Source: Nostoc sp. NOS(2021) (GTDB taxonomy: Bacteria; Cyanobacteriota; Cyanobacteriia; Cyanobacteriales; Nostocaceae). Taken from it: a DNA stretch of 64,000 bases. Both the position numbers and the translations under genes were made by a program. The notes below the pieces were generated by a model, which did not search any database, was not told the DNA's origin, and saw only the letters and a list, made by a program, of their open reading frames with translations. Every line of letters begins with the position of its first letter. Within the stretch, counting starts at the first letter, position 1. Positions 1 to 8,626 of this stretch are shown here, one piece after another. Location of the stretch: positions 1-64,000 of the forward strand of contig NZ_JABXKM010000306.1 in assembly GCF_017115025.1 (NCBI RefSeq), written 5' to 3'.

Positions 1-1
1 G

Positions 2-931
2 GTGCGGTTGTGGAACCACCAAGGTCAGACCTTAGCTGAACCATTGCGTGGTCATAAGGGTTGGGTCTATTCTGTCGCCATCAGCGCCGATGGGCAGACG
101 ATTGTCAGTGGTGGTACTGACGGCACGGTGCGGTTGTGGAACCACCAAGGTCAGACCTTAGCTGAACCATTGCGTGGTCATGAGGGTTGGGTCTATTCTG
201 TCGTCATCAGCGCCGATAGGCAGACGATTGTCAGTGGCGGTAGTGATGGCACGGTGCGGTTGTGGAACCACCAAGGTCTTGCCTTAGCTGAACCATTGCG
301 TGGTCATAAGGGTGATGTCTATTCTGTCGCCATCAGCGCCGATGGGCAGACCATTGTCAGTGGTGGTACTGACGGCACGGTGCGGTTGTGGAACCTCCAA
401 GGTCAGACCTTAGCTGAACCATTGCGTGGTCATGAGGGTTATGTCTATTCTGTCGCCATCAGCGCCGATGGGCAGACGATTGTCAGTGGCGGTACTGACG
501 GCACGGTGCGGTTGTGGAACCTCCAAGGTCAGACCTTAACTGAACCATTGCGTGGTCATGAGGGTTGGGTCTATTCTGTGGCCTTTGCTGGGCAACGCGA
601 TGCGAACAGCGCCGATGGGCAGACGATTGTCAGTGGCGGTGATGACGGTACGGTACGGTTGTGGAACCTCCAAGGTCAGACCTTAGCTGAACCATTGCGT
701 GGTCATGAGGGTTATGTCTATTCTGTCGCCATCAGCGCCGATGGGCAGACGATTGTTAGTGGCGGTGAAGACGGCACAGTGCGGTTGTGGCGCGGTGACT
801 GGCGTGCATGGTTGCAAGTCTGTTGTGACAGGTTACGTTACCATCCCATCTTCACCAATCCGCAAACTGAGGAAGCAAAAGCCGCCTGCGAAGTCTGCCG
901 TAAATATGTTTGGAGTAAAATACGCGGGTAA
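2..931 (+). CDS. WD40 repeat protein, C-terminal part (5' end outside window)
   Basis: Only the C-terminal 309 residues are present. The frame is open to the window edge, so the GTG at position 2 is probably internal. Six full blades of about 42 residues are visible, each ending in VRLW and carrying RGH near its start, followed by a non-repeat tail with WLQVCCDRLRYHP and a Cys-rich end (ACEVCRKYVW). This tail is common on large cyanobacterial WD40 proteins whose N-terminus carries an NTPase or protease domain, but that part cannot be seen here. The blades are nearly identical at DNA level. The fifth holds an extra block reading AFAGQRDAN. It is likely a protein-interaction scaffold. Confidence 0.9.
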   Translation: MRLWNHQGQTLAEPLRGHKGWVYSVAISADGQTIVSGGTDGTVRLWNHQGQTLAEPLRGHEGWVYSVVISADRQTIVSGGSDGTVRLWNHQGLALAEPLRGHKGDVYSVAISADGQTIVSGGTDGTVRLWNLQGQTLAEPLRGHEGYVYSVAISADGQTIVSGGTDGTVRLWNLQGQTLTEPLRGHEGWVYSVAFAGQRDANSADGQTIVSGGDDGTVRLWNLQGQTLAEPLRGHEGYVYSVAISADGQTIVSGGEDGTVRLWRGDWRAWLQVCCDRLRYHPIFTNPQTEEAKAACEVCRKYVWSKIRG

Positions 932-1057
932 GGAAGGGCACCAATGAACAGGGAGAAAAATTACTAGGGGGTAAACACATCCAAGGAAAGTTGATGAGTA
1001 AGGTGGTGAACTTACTCTTCCACAAATTGTGTAAAATAATTCCCGGAAACTGATGCT

Positions 1058-1085
1058 AAAACCCTTCATTTATATGAAGGGTTTT
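1058..1085. terminator. Palindromic hairpin, probable terminator after the WD40 gene
   Basis: A perfect 12-bp stem (AAAACCCTTCAT pairing with ATGAAGGGTTTT) with a 4-base loop. The A-rich and T-rich ends let it work in either direction. It lies 125 bp past the WD40 stop and before the hydrolase gene. Confidence 0.6.
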
Positions 1086-1138
1086 GAAATCTCCCACAGT
1101 TTCAATTACCCTGAAGAAACACTTTATAAATCTTATTA

Positions 1139-2041
1139 ATGACTGTAACTACACAGCAGTTTGCAACCCAAGACGCCTTTGAAAAATTCTTTTGGAATTG
1201 GCAGGGCTACAAAATTCAGTATACTGTCATGGGTACAGGATGCCCTCTGGTACTGGTTCACGGCTTTGGTGCTTCCATTGGACACTGGCGCAAAAATATC
1301 CCAGTTTTAGCTAATGCTGGCTACCAGGTATTTGCTATAGACCTTTTAGGTTTTGGTGGTTCTGATAAAGCGCCCATTGATTACAGTGTGGAAGTTTGGG
1401 TGGAACTGCTGAAAGATTTCTGCACAGCACATATACACCAACCTGCTGTATTTATTGGCAACTCCATCGGCGCACTTTTGAGCTTAATAGTACTGGTAGA
1501 ACATCCAGAAATTGCTGCTGGTGGTATTTTAATTAACTCTGCGGGTGGGTTGAGTCATCGTCCCCACGAATTGAACCCACCGCTACGGATTGTGATGGCA
1601 GCTTTTAACCGGTTTGTGCGATCGCCAATTACAGGTAAATTTGTCTATAACCGCATCCGCCAAAAAGCCCAAATTCGCCGTACCCTCTACCAAGTTTACC
1701 GCGATCGCCAAGCCGTCACCGATGAATTAGTCGATTTACTTTATACTCCCTCTTGCGACCCAGGAGCGCAACAAGTTTTCGCCTCCATTCTCACAGCACC
1801 TCCTGGCCCAAGTCCAGAGGAACTATTGCCTAAAGTAGAACGTCCTTTATTAGTGATTTGGGGTGCTGACGATCCTTGGACACCAATTACCGGGGCAAAG
1901 ATTTACGAAGAGGCGCGTGAGAATGGCAAAGAAATCAAAATTGTTCCCATTCCCAATGCCGGTCATTGTCCCCACGATGAAGTTCCAGATGTTGTCAATG
2001 CCCAGATTGTCGATTGGCTAGCGCAACATCAAGAGTGCTAA
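1139..2041 (+). CDS. Alpha/beta fold hydrolase
   Basis: A 300-residue protein of the alpha/beta-hydrolase fold. The oxyanion-hole motif HGFG is at residues 41-44, the nucleophile elbow GNSIG has Ser109, the acid is the Asp region of WGADDPW, and the catalytic His lies in GHCPHDEVP near the C-terminus. The triad is therefore complete. There is no signal peptide, so it is probably cytosolic. Cyanobacterial relatives are annotated broadly as hydrolases and the substrate is unknown. It starts with ATG and is flanked by a hairpin upstream and a repeat-filled spacer downstream, so it is probably transcribed alone. Confidence 0.9.
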   Translation: MTVTTQQFATQDAFEKFFWNWQGYKIQYTVMGTGCPLVLVHGFGASIGHWRKNIPVLANAGYQVFAIDLLGFGGSDKAPIDYSVEVWVELLKDFCTAHIHQPAVFIGNSIGALLSLIVLVEHPEIAAGGILINSAGGLSHRPHELNPPLRIVMAAFNRFVRSPITGKFVYNRIRQKAQIRRTLYQVYRDRQAVTDELVDLLYTPSCDPGAQQVFASILTAPPGPSPEELLPKVERPLLVIWGADDPWTPITGAKIYEEARENGKEIKIVPIPNAGHCPHDEVPDVVNAQIVDWLAQHQEC

Positions 2042-2716
2042 GTCAGAAGTGAGGAGTCAGGAGTTAGAAGTTAGAAGTGAAGAGTTATTATAGCAATCCT
2101 GAATCATTCGTAAGAAACAAGATCCCCGACAACTTTTATGAAGTTGGGGATCTGCGGCTTGCAATTCTTACAAATCAAATAGGATTGATATAGAAGTTTT
2201 ACTCGTAACTGATAACTACCTCATAACTCATAAGTTGTTCCACATTCAACTTGCATAATTAGGGCGCTCATGTTGCCTACCCCACAAGAGTTATGTTTAA
2301 TTCGGTTATGCAAATTAGATGTTTTTCAGCTTAACTCCTAACTCACAACTGGTAAACGCAAAGACTAAGGCAATTTGCCATTAAAAACACTTGCTTGTGA
2401 CATTAAACCTATTGCGAAAATACTTTAACCGCCAGAAACTCAAGTCTCTGGCTAATAGTAAAAGTCCGTTTAAACGGACTAAAACTACTGTCATTAGTCC
2501 GTTTAAACCACCTTGAGCTATTAGCCCGAAAATTTATTTTCGGGCGGGTGTTCGACTTTTGCAAAAGGTCTATTGAGCAAAGTGTCCGTCACCAAGAATA
2601 ACTTTGTGCCTATGCACCTCGGTGCGTACAAGGTAAAAATGCGGCTAACAATCTGGGTGAGTCACTCTTATTTTTTTATTGCACTTTGAAAAAATCAAAC
2701 TCATTTGGTGAATGTA
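2042..2716. other. Gene-free spacer with short repeats and palindromes
   Basis: No convincing gene. It holds a GAAGT/GAGT-rich degenerate repeat just after the hydrolase stop, a MITE-like palindrome (2089-2192), a perfect AGTCCGTTTAAACGGACT palindrome near 2464 with a half copy at about 2495, and a CCCGAAAATTTATTTTCGGG hairpin near 2525. The promoter of the kinase gene should lie in the last 200 bases; I see no motif I can name. Confidence 0.6.
2089..2192. mobile_element. MITE-like palindromic element, TATAGC family
   Basis: The ends form an imperfect inverted repeat (TATAGCAATCCT on the left; TATATCAATCCT when the right end is complemented) that continues into TAAGAA on both sides. The interior folds into a hairpin of GATCCCC against GGGGATC. 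No coding capacity, so it would need a transposase supplied in trans. Confidence 0.55.
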
Positions 2717-3775
2717 ATGGAGCTTGATGTGCGTAATGGACATAAAAGGGTAATTCCCTTAAGTCACCATCCAGATTTTTCCGAACAAGGCTATCAAGTC
2801 ATTAACGAACTAGGACGCAACCGAGAAGGAGGACGCATTACTTACTTAGCTAATGTCCTCAACTCTAATCAACAGGTGGTGATTAAAGAGTTTTGTTTTG
2901 CTCGTGCAGGTGCTGATTTGTCGGGTGTGAAAGCCTATGAGCGCGAAATTGAAATCTTGCAAAAACTGAATCATTCCCGCATCCCTCGCTATGTAGATTC
3001 CTTTGAAATACCAGGGGTTTTTTATATGGTACAGGAATATAAGAATGCCCCATCCTTGGGTATAAGATGCAGCTTTCATCCTGAAGAAATTAAACAAATT
3101 ACTCTGTCAATCTTAGAAATTTTAGTTTACCTGCAAGAGCAAATTCCCTCAATTATTCATCGGGATATTAAGCCAGAAAATATTTTGGTTGATGAAGAAC
3201 TAAATGCTTATCTGGTTGATTTTGGTTTGGCTAGGATACAGGGTGCAAAAATAGCTTTTAGCAGCTTTGTAGCCGGAACCCCAGGTTTTATGCCACCAGA
3301 GGAACAGTTTGGTCATTCCCTGACTGAGGCATCAGATTTATATAGTTTAGGAGCAACATTGATTTGCTTACTTACTAATACCCGTTCTGTTGAGATTGGG
3401 AAATTAATTGATGATAACTATCGCTTTAATTTCCAGAAATTAGTTCCTTACATCAGTCCGCGTTTTCGGTCGTGGTTGATGAAAATGGTGGAACGCAATC
3501 GGAAACGTCGCTATGCGAATGCGGCTGTTGCTTTAAAAGCACTTCAGCCAATTCAGGTTGTTGGTACTGCCACCGGGATAGATACTTTAGTCAGTACAAT
3601 CAAACTTAGAAAACGAGCTACTGTGCTGGGACTAGCCACTGTTGTTACACTGGTTGCTGTGGGGGCAACTTTGATGAGTTGTCAGCCTGGTGGTGCAGTC
3701 AGGCAATTGCTGGAAGCTAGAGAATGCCAAGGCTTTGACTTAAGCTCAAGTTGCCGAGAAAATACTGGACATTAA
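2717..3775 (+). CDS. Serine/threonine protein kinase with C-terminal membrane anchor
   Basis: A Hanks-type kinase of about 352 residues. The Gly-rich loop is poorly conserved (LGRNREGG). The VAIK lysine lies in VVIKEF, the catalytic loop is IIHRDIKPEN (about residue 147), DFG follows at about 168, and the activation segment has GTPGFMPPEEQ. After the kinase domain a single hydrophobic helix (roughly residues 300-320) ends in LMSC. The short tail contains CQGFDL, resembling the linker that precedes pentapeptide repeats in related cyanobacterial kinases, but no such repeats follow. I chose the ATG at 2717 over the TTG four codons upstream. It is probably a membrane-bound signalling kinase; its target is unknown. 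Confidence 0.88.
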   Translation: MELDVRNGHKRVIPLSHHPDFSEQGYQVINELGRNREGGRITYLANVLNSNQQVVIKEFCFARAGADLSGVKAYEREIEILQKLNHSRIPRYVDSFEIPGVFYMVQEYKNAPSLGIRCSFHPEEIKQITLSILEILVYLQEQIPSIIHRDIKPENILVDEELNAYLVDFGLARIQGAKIAFSSFVAGTPGFMPPEEQFGHSLTEASDLYSLGATLICLLTNTRSVEIGKLIDDNYRFNFQKLVPYISPRFRSWLMKMVERNRKRRYANAAVALKALQPIQVVGTATGIDTLVSTIKLRKRATVLGLATVVTLVAVGATLMSCQPGGAVRQLLEARECQGFDLSSSCRENTGH

Positions 3776-3817
3776 GATTAATTAGGTCGCATCCAACTCT
3801 TAACTCCTAACTTTAGT

Positions 3818-6253
3818 ATGCCAGAACAACAGCAGTGGACTATAGCAGCAAGCGAACAACCCCCGGAGTGGTTCATCCAAGCGGTGAAACAGCATACACC
3901 CGCATCCAGTGGAATATATGCAGCGCAATTGTTGTGGCAACGGGGAATTAAAGATGATCAACAATTAACAGCTTTTATCAACCATAAAGCTTATCAACCA
4001 GCAAGTCCCTTTGAGTTTGGGCAAGAAATGCACCTAGCGATCGCACGGTTGCAACAAGCATATAACGCCAGAGAAAAAATTGCCATCTGGGGAGACTTTG
4101 ATGCTGATGGCATTACCGCCACATCTGTACTTTGGGATGGATTGGGGCAGTTTGTCAAACAAAATACTCAGTTAATTTACTACATTCCTAATCGCCTCAA
4201 AGAATCCCACGGACTTAATAACCAAGGGATTGATAACTTAGCAAAACAAGGTTGTAAATTAATCGTTACTTGCGATACAGGTAGTACAAACATTGAGGAA
4301 ATTATCTATGCTAAACAGCTAGGCATAGATGTAATAGTTACAGACCATCACACCTTACCCGCCGAACGCCCACCTGTCGCAGCGATTATCAATCCCCGCT
4401 ATTTGCCAAGGGAACATCAGCTGTTTCATCTTTCTGGGGTGGCGGTAGCTTATAAGTTAGTGGAAGCACTATATCAAACTCTGCCTAATGTGGCAAAATA
4501 TCCATTAGAGGATTTATTAGATTTAGTAGCAGTAGGATTAATTGCCGACTTGGTGCAGTTAAGTGGAGATTGTCGCTATTTGGCACAGATGGGAATTCAA
4601 CGACTGCAAGCAGATTTTCAACAGCCAGCAGCAGCGCGGCGGCGTCCGGGGGTGGGGCGATTATTAGAATTGTGCCAGAAAAATGGCGATCGCCCCACAG
4701 ATATTTCCTTTGGTTTGGGGCCAAGAATTAACGCTGTCAGCCGCATCCAAGGTAATGCCAGTTTTTGCGTTGAATTATTAACTAGTCGGGATGCCAAACG
4801 TTGTAACGAACTAGCCGAAGTTACAGAACTCGCAAATACCCGCCGCAAATCTTTACAAAAAGATGTGCAAGCGCAAGTAGCACAAAAACTTACTCAATTA
4901 GACTTATCAACCACCAGCGTCATAGTCTTAGAAGATGCCCAATGGCCTGCGGGTGTATTGGGCTTAGTCGCCGGACAGATAGCACAAGAAACAGGTCGCC
5001 CGACTATTTTGTTGAGTACGGAAGTAGCAGGGGAAGCAGGGGAAGCAGGGGGAGAAATTACTCCTTTATCTTCTAATTCAGAACTCAGAACTCAGCACTT
5101 AGAACTCGCATTAGCTCGTGGTTCTGCTCGTTCGGTGAATTCTGTCGATTTATACCAACTGGTGAAAGACCAAGCACATTTGTTACATCGTTTTGGGGGA
5201 CATCCCTTTGCAGCCGGTTTGAGTTTGTTGGTGGAGAACATTCCTTTATTTACAGCCGCGATTAATCAGCAGTTGCGGCAATCTTTAGGTAGTACAACCC
5301 TAACGCCAACCGTGCAAACAGACTTGACACTAACAGTAGCAGACTTGGGGAAAGAGTTATTTTTAGAACTGAAACTGCTAGAACCTTGTGGAATGGGTAA
5401 TCCTGTTCCGAAATTGCTAATTCAAAACTGCTGGTTTGAAAATTCTTGGCATCGCAATCAGCAGGATTGGCAAGGGAAAAAGGTACAGTACATTAAAACC
5501 GAGTTTGACATTCGGGATGATTCCAGCAGAAGTGTTTTTCCTGGTATATGGTGGGGACACTACAAAGATGAATTGCCTGTAGGAAGGTGTGATTGCATAG
5601 CAGAACTAGATTACAACACCTTTAAAAAACGTTATGAAATCAGATTAATTGCCGTGCGTCCTAGTGTTAACTCAACACTCAACACTCGGAACTCCCCACT
5701 CATCTTAGACTTACGGAATCAGGAACACTCAGCACTTAGCACTCAGCACGGGCTAAACCCTAGCTATCCGCTAACAGCACTGATTATTGAAGATTGTCCC
5801 GCAAATTGGGATGATTTACGCGCGTGGTTGCGGCGATGTCTAACGATAAGCCGCTCTACGTCTGGGCTTGACAATCAGCAACAACTAGCGATCGCTTGGT
5901 CTAAACCTAACCCCCAACCACCCAATCAAATTTGGCTGACTCTTGTCGGAATTGCCAAATATCTTAGTCGCACAAATCAACTAGTTACCCGCGTCCAACT
6001 TTTAGAGAAAATTGGCATCAGCGACCAAACCTTACTTGTAGGACTCAAAGCTTTAAAATATTTAGGGTTCACAGTCAAACGACAAGACCGTTATTTGCAA
6101 ATCACCTGGCATCCAAGCGATAGCGCCGAAAACTCTGCCGATGCAGCAGTTGCACGATTTTTAGCTGCTGTCCGAGAAGAACAATTTCAGCGACAGTATT
6201 TTGCACAAGTGCCTTTATCTACTATTGTGGCGATCGCCAGCTACGACAATTAA
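3818..6253 (+). CDS. recJ: Single-stranded-DNA-specific exonuclease RecJ
   Basis: A DHH-family 5'-3' ssDNA exonuclease acting in recombination and repair. Motif I GDFDADG is at residues 92-98 and the family DHH triplet is at 176-178. The DHHA1 region follows, with RFGGHPFAAG near residue 450, then an OB-fold part. At 811 residues it is longer than most RecJ. The excess lies in low-complexity stretches that look like intergenic repeat DNA read in frame: about 5026-5110 (VAGEAGEAGGE and a run rich in S, E, L, R), 5668-5757, and 5833-5870. The catalytic motifs are untouched, so it may well be active. It follows the kinase gene by 42 bp and could be co-transcribed. Confidence 0.93.
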   Translation: MPEQQQWTIAASEQPPEWFIQAVKQHTPASSGIYAAQLLWQRGIKDDQQLTAFINHKAYQPASPFEFGQEMHLAIARLQQAYNAREKIAIWGDFDADGITATSVLWDGLGQFVKQNTQLIYYIPNRLKESHGLNNQGIDNLAKQGCKLIVTCDTGSTNIEEIIYAKQLGIDVIVTDHHTLPAERPPVAAIINPRYLPREHQLFHLSGVAVAYKLVEALYQTLPNVAKYPLEDLLDLVAVGLIADLVQLSGDCRYLAQMGIQRLQADFQQPAAARRRPGVGRLLELCQKNGDRPTDISFGLGPRINAVSRIQGNASFCVELLTSRDAKRCNELAEVTELANTRRKSLQKDVQAQVAQKLTQLDLSTTSVIVLEDAQWPAGVLGLVAGQIAQETGRPTILLSTEVAGEAGEAGGEITPLSSNSELRTQHLELALARGSARSVNSVDLYQLVKDQAHLLHRFGGHPFAAGLSLLVENIPLFTAAINQQLRQSLGSTTLTPTVQTDLTLTVADLGKELFLELKLLEPCGMGNPVPKLLIQNCWFENSWHRNQQDWQGKKVQYIKTEFDIRDDSSRSVFPGIWWGHYKDELPVGRCDCIAELDYNTFKKRYEIRLIAVRPSVNSTLNTRNSPLILDLRNQEHSALSTQHGLNPSYPLTALIIEDCPANWDDLRAWLRRCLTISRSTSGLDNQQQLAIAWSKPNPQPPNQIWLTLVGIAKYLSRTNQLVTRVQLLEKIGISDQTLLVGLKALKYLGFTVKRQDRYLQITWHPSDSAENSADAAVARFLAAVREEQFQRQYFAQVPLSTIVAIASYDN

Positions 6254-6340
6254 GTAGGTCGGCGTAAATAATTAAAGGTTTGTAGTGAGGGCTGAAGCCC
6301 TGATTACAAGTCGGTGCGATCGCCGCGACCTTTCAAATAC

Positions 6341-6431
6341 AGGACTTACGCAAACAATAGCCGAAAAGAATGATTTTCTTCTTAGGAGCAATTCATGAAT
6401 TGCCCCTACAGCGTCTAGTTTTGCGTAATAT
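6341..6431. mobile_element. MITE-like element, copy 1 (AGGACTTACGCAAA family)
   Basis: Starts AGGACTTACGCAAAC and ends TTTTGCGTAATAT, so its right terminal repeat has decayed. The interior is nearly identical to the copy at 6799-6891, including the central palindrome GCAATTCATGAATTGC. Non-coding. Confidence 0.7.
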
Positions 6432-6605
6432 CATGTCCGCTTAATTACTTATTAAACCCGAAGAACCCCAAAGAGCCAAAGCTACGCTTCGTCTCCCCTA
6501 AGAGCTTGCGGGGAGGGGATTAAGGTGAGCCAGCCACTCTTGTTGCATCTGGCGTGTGGGGTGCAATGACTGTGGGAATCATAACTAATTATGCGGACAT
6601 GATAT
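6428..6605. repeat. Inverted-repeat pair ATATCATGTCCGC
   Basis: A 13-base sequence at 6428-6440 is perfectly inverted at 6593-6605, bounding a 178-bp non-coding unit. A single further copy of the left end occurs at 58227-58239. Probably a small palindromic element. Confidence 0.5.
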
Positions 6606-6965
6606 ATAGCAATACGGTTCAGTTAAGGTTAAAACTCTTTGTCAAACTCAATTTTTTTAACGTAGACGCGAAGCGGCTTCCCGCAGGGTACCGCAGAGGC
6701 GCAGAGGAAACAGAGAGAAGAAAAAAATGCTTAACCCAAGCGTATTGTGATGTATAGGACTCCGATTTGATTTTTGAAAAAAACTCAGTATATCTTTCAG
6801 GACTTACGCAAACAATAGCCGAAAAGAGTGATTTTCTTCTTAGGGGCAATTCATGAATTGCTCCTACAACGTGTGGTTTTGCGTAAGTCCTATCTTTATT
6901 CCTTCTTCCCTGTTCCCCGTTCCCTTACTCTACGAGTGATTCAGGAATCAAATCGGATTGCTATA
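6605..6965. mobile_element. TATAGC-ended palindromic unit enclosing a MITE
   Basis: Left end TATAGCAATACGG and right end CCGATTGCTATA (inverted: TATAGCAATCGG), an imperfect terminal repeat. It encloses the 6799-6891 MITE, so at least two insertions are layered here. No coding capacity. Confidence 0.45.
6799..6891. mobile_element. MITE-like element, copy 2 (AGGACTTACGCAAA family)
   Basis: A 93-bp unit with perfect 14-bp terminal inverted repeats, AGGACTTACGCAAA and TTTGCGTAAGTCCT, and the central palindrome GCAATTCATGAATTGC. ATCTTT occurs beside both ends, possibly a remnant of a target duplication, though one base offset on the left. Confidence 0.75.
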
Positions 6966-6987
6966 AGTCCTAAAATATTAAAGTAAA

Positions 6988-7012
6988 GCCTGTATTCATT
7001 ACTGAATCAGGC
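6988..7012 (-). terminator. Probable intrinsic terminator of the pentapeptide gene
   Basis: Read on the minus strand, GCCTGATTCA pairs with TGAATACAGGC around a short GTAA loop with one bulge, followed by TTTACTTT. It lies 45 bp downstream of the minus-strand stop at 7057. Confidence 0.55.
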
Positions 7013-7056
7013 AATTGAAATTTTTTATTAAATTTGCACGCAAAACTTCAGTTTAA

Positions 7057-7707
7057 TTACTGAATAGCGAATCCTTCCGGTCTGATCGCATCTTCCAAAT
7101 CAACGCCCATCAGGTTAGCCCCCTGGATGTTTGCATTTGTGAGATTTGTCTTTTCCAAGTCCGCGCCCTGTAGGTTAGCCGTTTGCAGGTTTGCTCCCAT
7201 AAAGTTGGCTTTCTCTAGGTCTGCATCAAATAGGTTTGCTCCCAAAAGGTTTGCTCCCAAAAGGTTTACCTTGCCTAAATCTGCTCCTTGAAAGTTAGCC
7301 CTTTGTAAATTTGTTTGCTGTAAGTTAGCCCTTTCTAAGTCTGCATCTTGTAAGTTAGCACCCTCCAAGTTTGCCGCTTGCAGGTTTGCGTCCTTGAGCA
7401 TTGCTCCAGTTAGGTTACAGCCGACACATTCATTGGTTTGTAGTAAATGTCTCACGTTTTCTGCTACAGACACTATTGGGGATACAACCGGAGATATTAC
7501 TGGTGCTGCTAAAGACTCCATTGGTGATGTATCTGGAGATATTTCTGGAGCTAGTTCAGATTCTGTAGGTATGTCTGTAGGTATGGATGGTGTTAGTGTT
7601 TGAGCTCTAACGCTGGGTTGGTCAAGCAGAGAAAATCCTGCTACAAGTACCAGAAATACTGCTGTGACGATCCACTGAGTTAATTTTTTAGAATTTGATT
7701 GATTCAT
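7057..7707 (-). CDS. Secreted pentapeptide-repeat protein
   Basis: About 216 residues. I chose the ATG at 7707 because AGGAAGG lies just upstream and the protein then begins with a signal peptide: basic NSKK, a hydrophobic run (WIVTAVFLVLVAGF) and a likely cleavage at VRAQ. A Ser/Pro/Thr-rich linker (about residues 35-85) leads to LLQTNECVGCNL and then some 20 pentapeptides of the A(N/D)LxX type, expected to fold as a right-handed quadrilateral beta-helix. It is probably periplasmic or exported. Function unknown; such helices usually serve as rigid binding surfaces. Confidence 0.88.
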   Translation of the reverse strand: MNQSNSKKLTQWIVTAVFLVLVAGFSLLDQPSVRAQTLTPSIPTDIPTESELAPEISPDTSPMESLAAPVISPVVSPIVSVAENVRHLLQTNECVGCNLTGAMLKDANLQAANLEGANLQDADLERANLQQTNLQRANFQGADLGKVNLLGANLLGANLFDADLEKANFMGANLQTANLQGADLEKTNLTNANIQGANLMGVDLEDAIRPEGFAIQ

Positions 7708-8114
7708 TAGTTCCTTCCTATGATGATTCGTAGTAGTGGGCTTGCTTTTATAGGAGCCATCAATAATCTGCTTTGTTCTCACTTTAGATAAATTGATTGA
7801 TAAGAGCAAATATTATTTTGATTCAAATTGATAAATTCAAGTGATTAAAAAATCTTTTTGGATAGCACCCATCAAAAATTTTGAGTTTTCAGAGCAATGA
7901 GATAATACCTAATACTGAGCTATTGTTTGAGAAGCTTCTGTGCGTAGTTTACCGCCGTAGGCATCGCTGTTATTGAAGAGATGCTAAGTAGTTTTCTATC
8001 GGTAAATTTTGGGATATTCTTGACGGCTAGCGTTCAACATCGGTTAATATGACTAATTGCGCTCTGGCTTCAGTTTGAAAATTTACAGTAATATTTGATA
8101 TTTAACGTGTAATT
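7708..8114. other. Divergent intergenic region
   Basis: Lies between the minus-strand pentapeptide gene and the plus-strand CNB gene, so it should hold both promoters. It is AT-rich and includes a decayed copy of the GCGTAG...GTAGGCATCGC repeat near 7944. No gene seen. Confidence 0.5.
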
Positions 8115-8537
8115 ATGCTAACCAGTGTTGACCGTTTATTATTTGTCCGGCGAGTCCCGATTTTTAAGGAATTGCGGGATGATTTTATTGTGCGGCTCAC
8201 TTCAGTAATGAACGAATTGTCATTTCCAGCTAATTACACCATATTTCGACAAGGAGAAGAAGGGCGATCGCTCTATATTGTCGTGTCAGGTCGAGTTAAA
8301 GTTCACATTGGGAATAAACAACTTGCAGAGGTGGAACAGGGAAAATACTTTGGTGAGATGGCAGTATTTGATACTCAACCTCGTTCCGCCACCGCAACAA
8401 CTTTGGAACCTTGTGAATTTTTAGAACTGACGCAAGAGCAACTGTATGATGCGATCGAAGAAACTCCCGAAATTGCCGTCAACATCATTCGTGAACTCTC
8501 TCGTTTGATTCGTGGGCTGAATGAAAACATTAATTAA
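8115..8537 (+). CDS. Cyclic nucleotide-binding domain protein
   Basis: A 140-residue protein consisting almost only of a CRP-type cyclic nucleotide-binding domain. The beta-roll is recognisable from FRQGEEGRSLYIVVSGRVKV and the phosphate-binding cassette from YFGEMAVFDTQPRSATATT, with the Glu and Arg that contact cyclic nucleotide both present. There is no helix-turn-helix, so it is not a DNA-binding CRP. It may act as a stand-alone sensor or regulatory subunit. ATG start. Downstream lie two ATTAATTAATG palindromes. Confidence 0.88.
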   Translation: MLTSVDRLLFVRRVPIFKELRDDFIVRLTSVMNELSFPANYTIFRQGEEGRSLYIVVSGRVKVHIGNKQLAEVEQGKYFGEMAVFDTQPRSATATTLEPCEFLELTQEQLYDAIEETPEIAVNIIRELSRLIRGLNENIN

Positions 8538-8626
8538 TGTGGCAGCCTCACAGAGTCATTAATTAATGGTCGTTCGATTGTTTATAAAACTGTGATTGAC
8601 GATATTTTTAAAAGGGAAATTAATAG

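Larger units (their letters stand above)
6254..7056. other. Gene-free mosaic of nested palindromic repeats
   Basis: No gene that I believe. The spacer is made largely of inverted-repeat elements: two copies of one MITE (6341-6431 and 6799-6891), a pair of ATATCATGTCCGC ends (6428-6605), and a TATAGC-ended unit (6605-6965) that encloses the second MITE. A segment at about 6661-6715 (GCAGAGGCGCAGAG type) recurs inside the DUF429 gene near 44805-44855. Confidence 0.7.

Noticed and set aside
6554-6757. 67-codon frame in the recJ-pentapeptide spacer
   Set aside because: Lies across MITE-like ends and a dispersed GCAGAGGCGCAGAG repeat.
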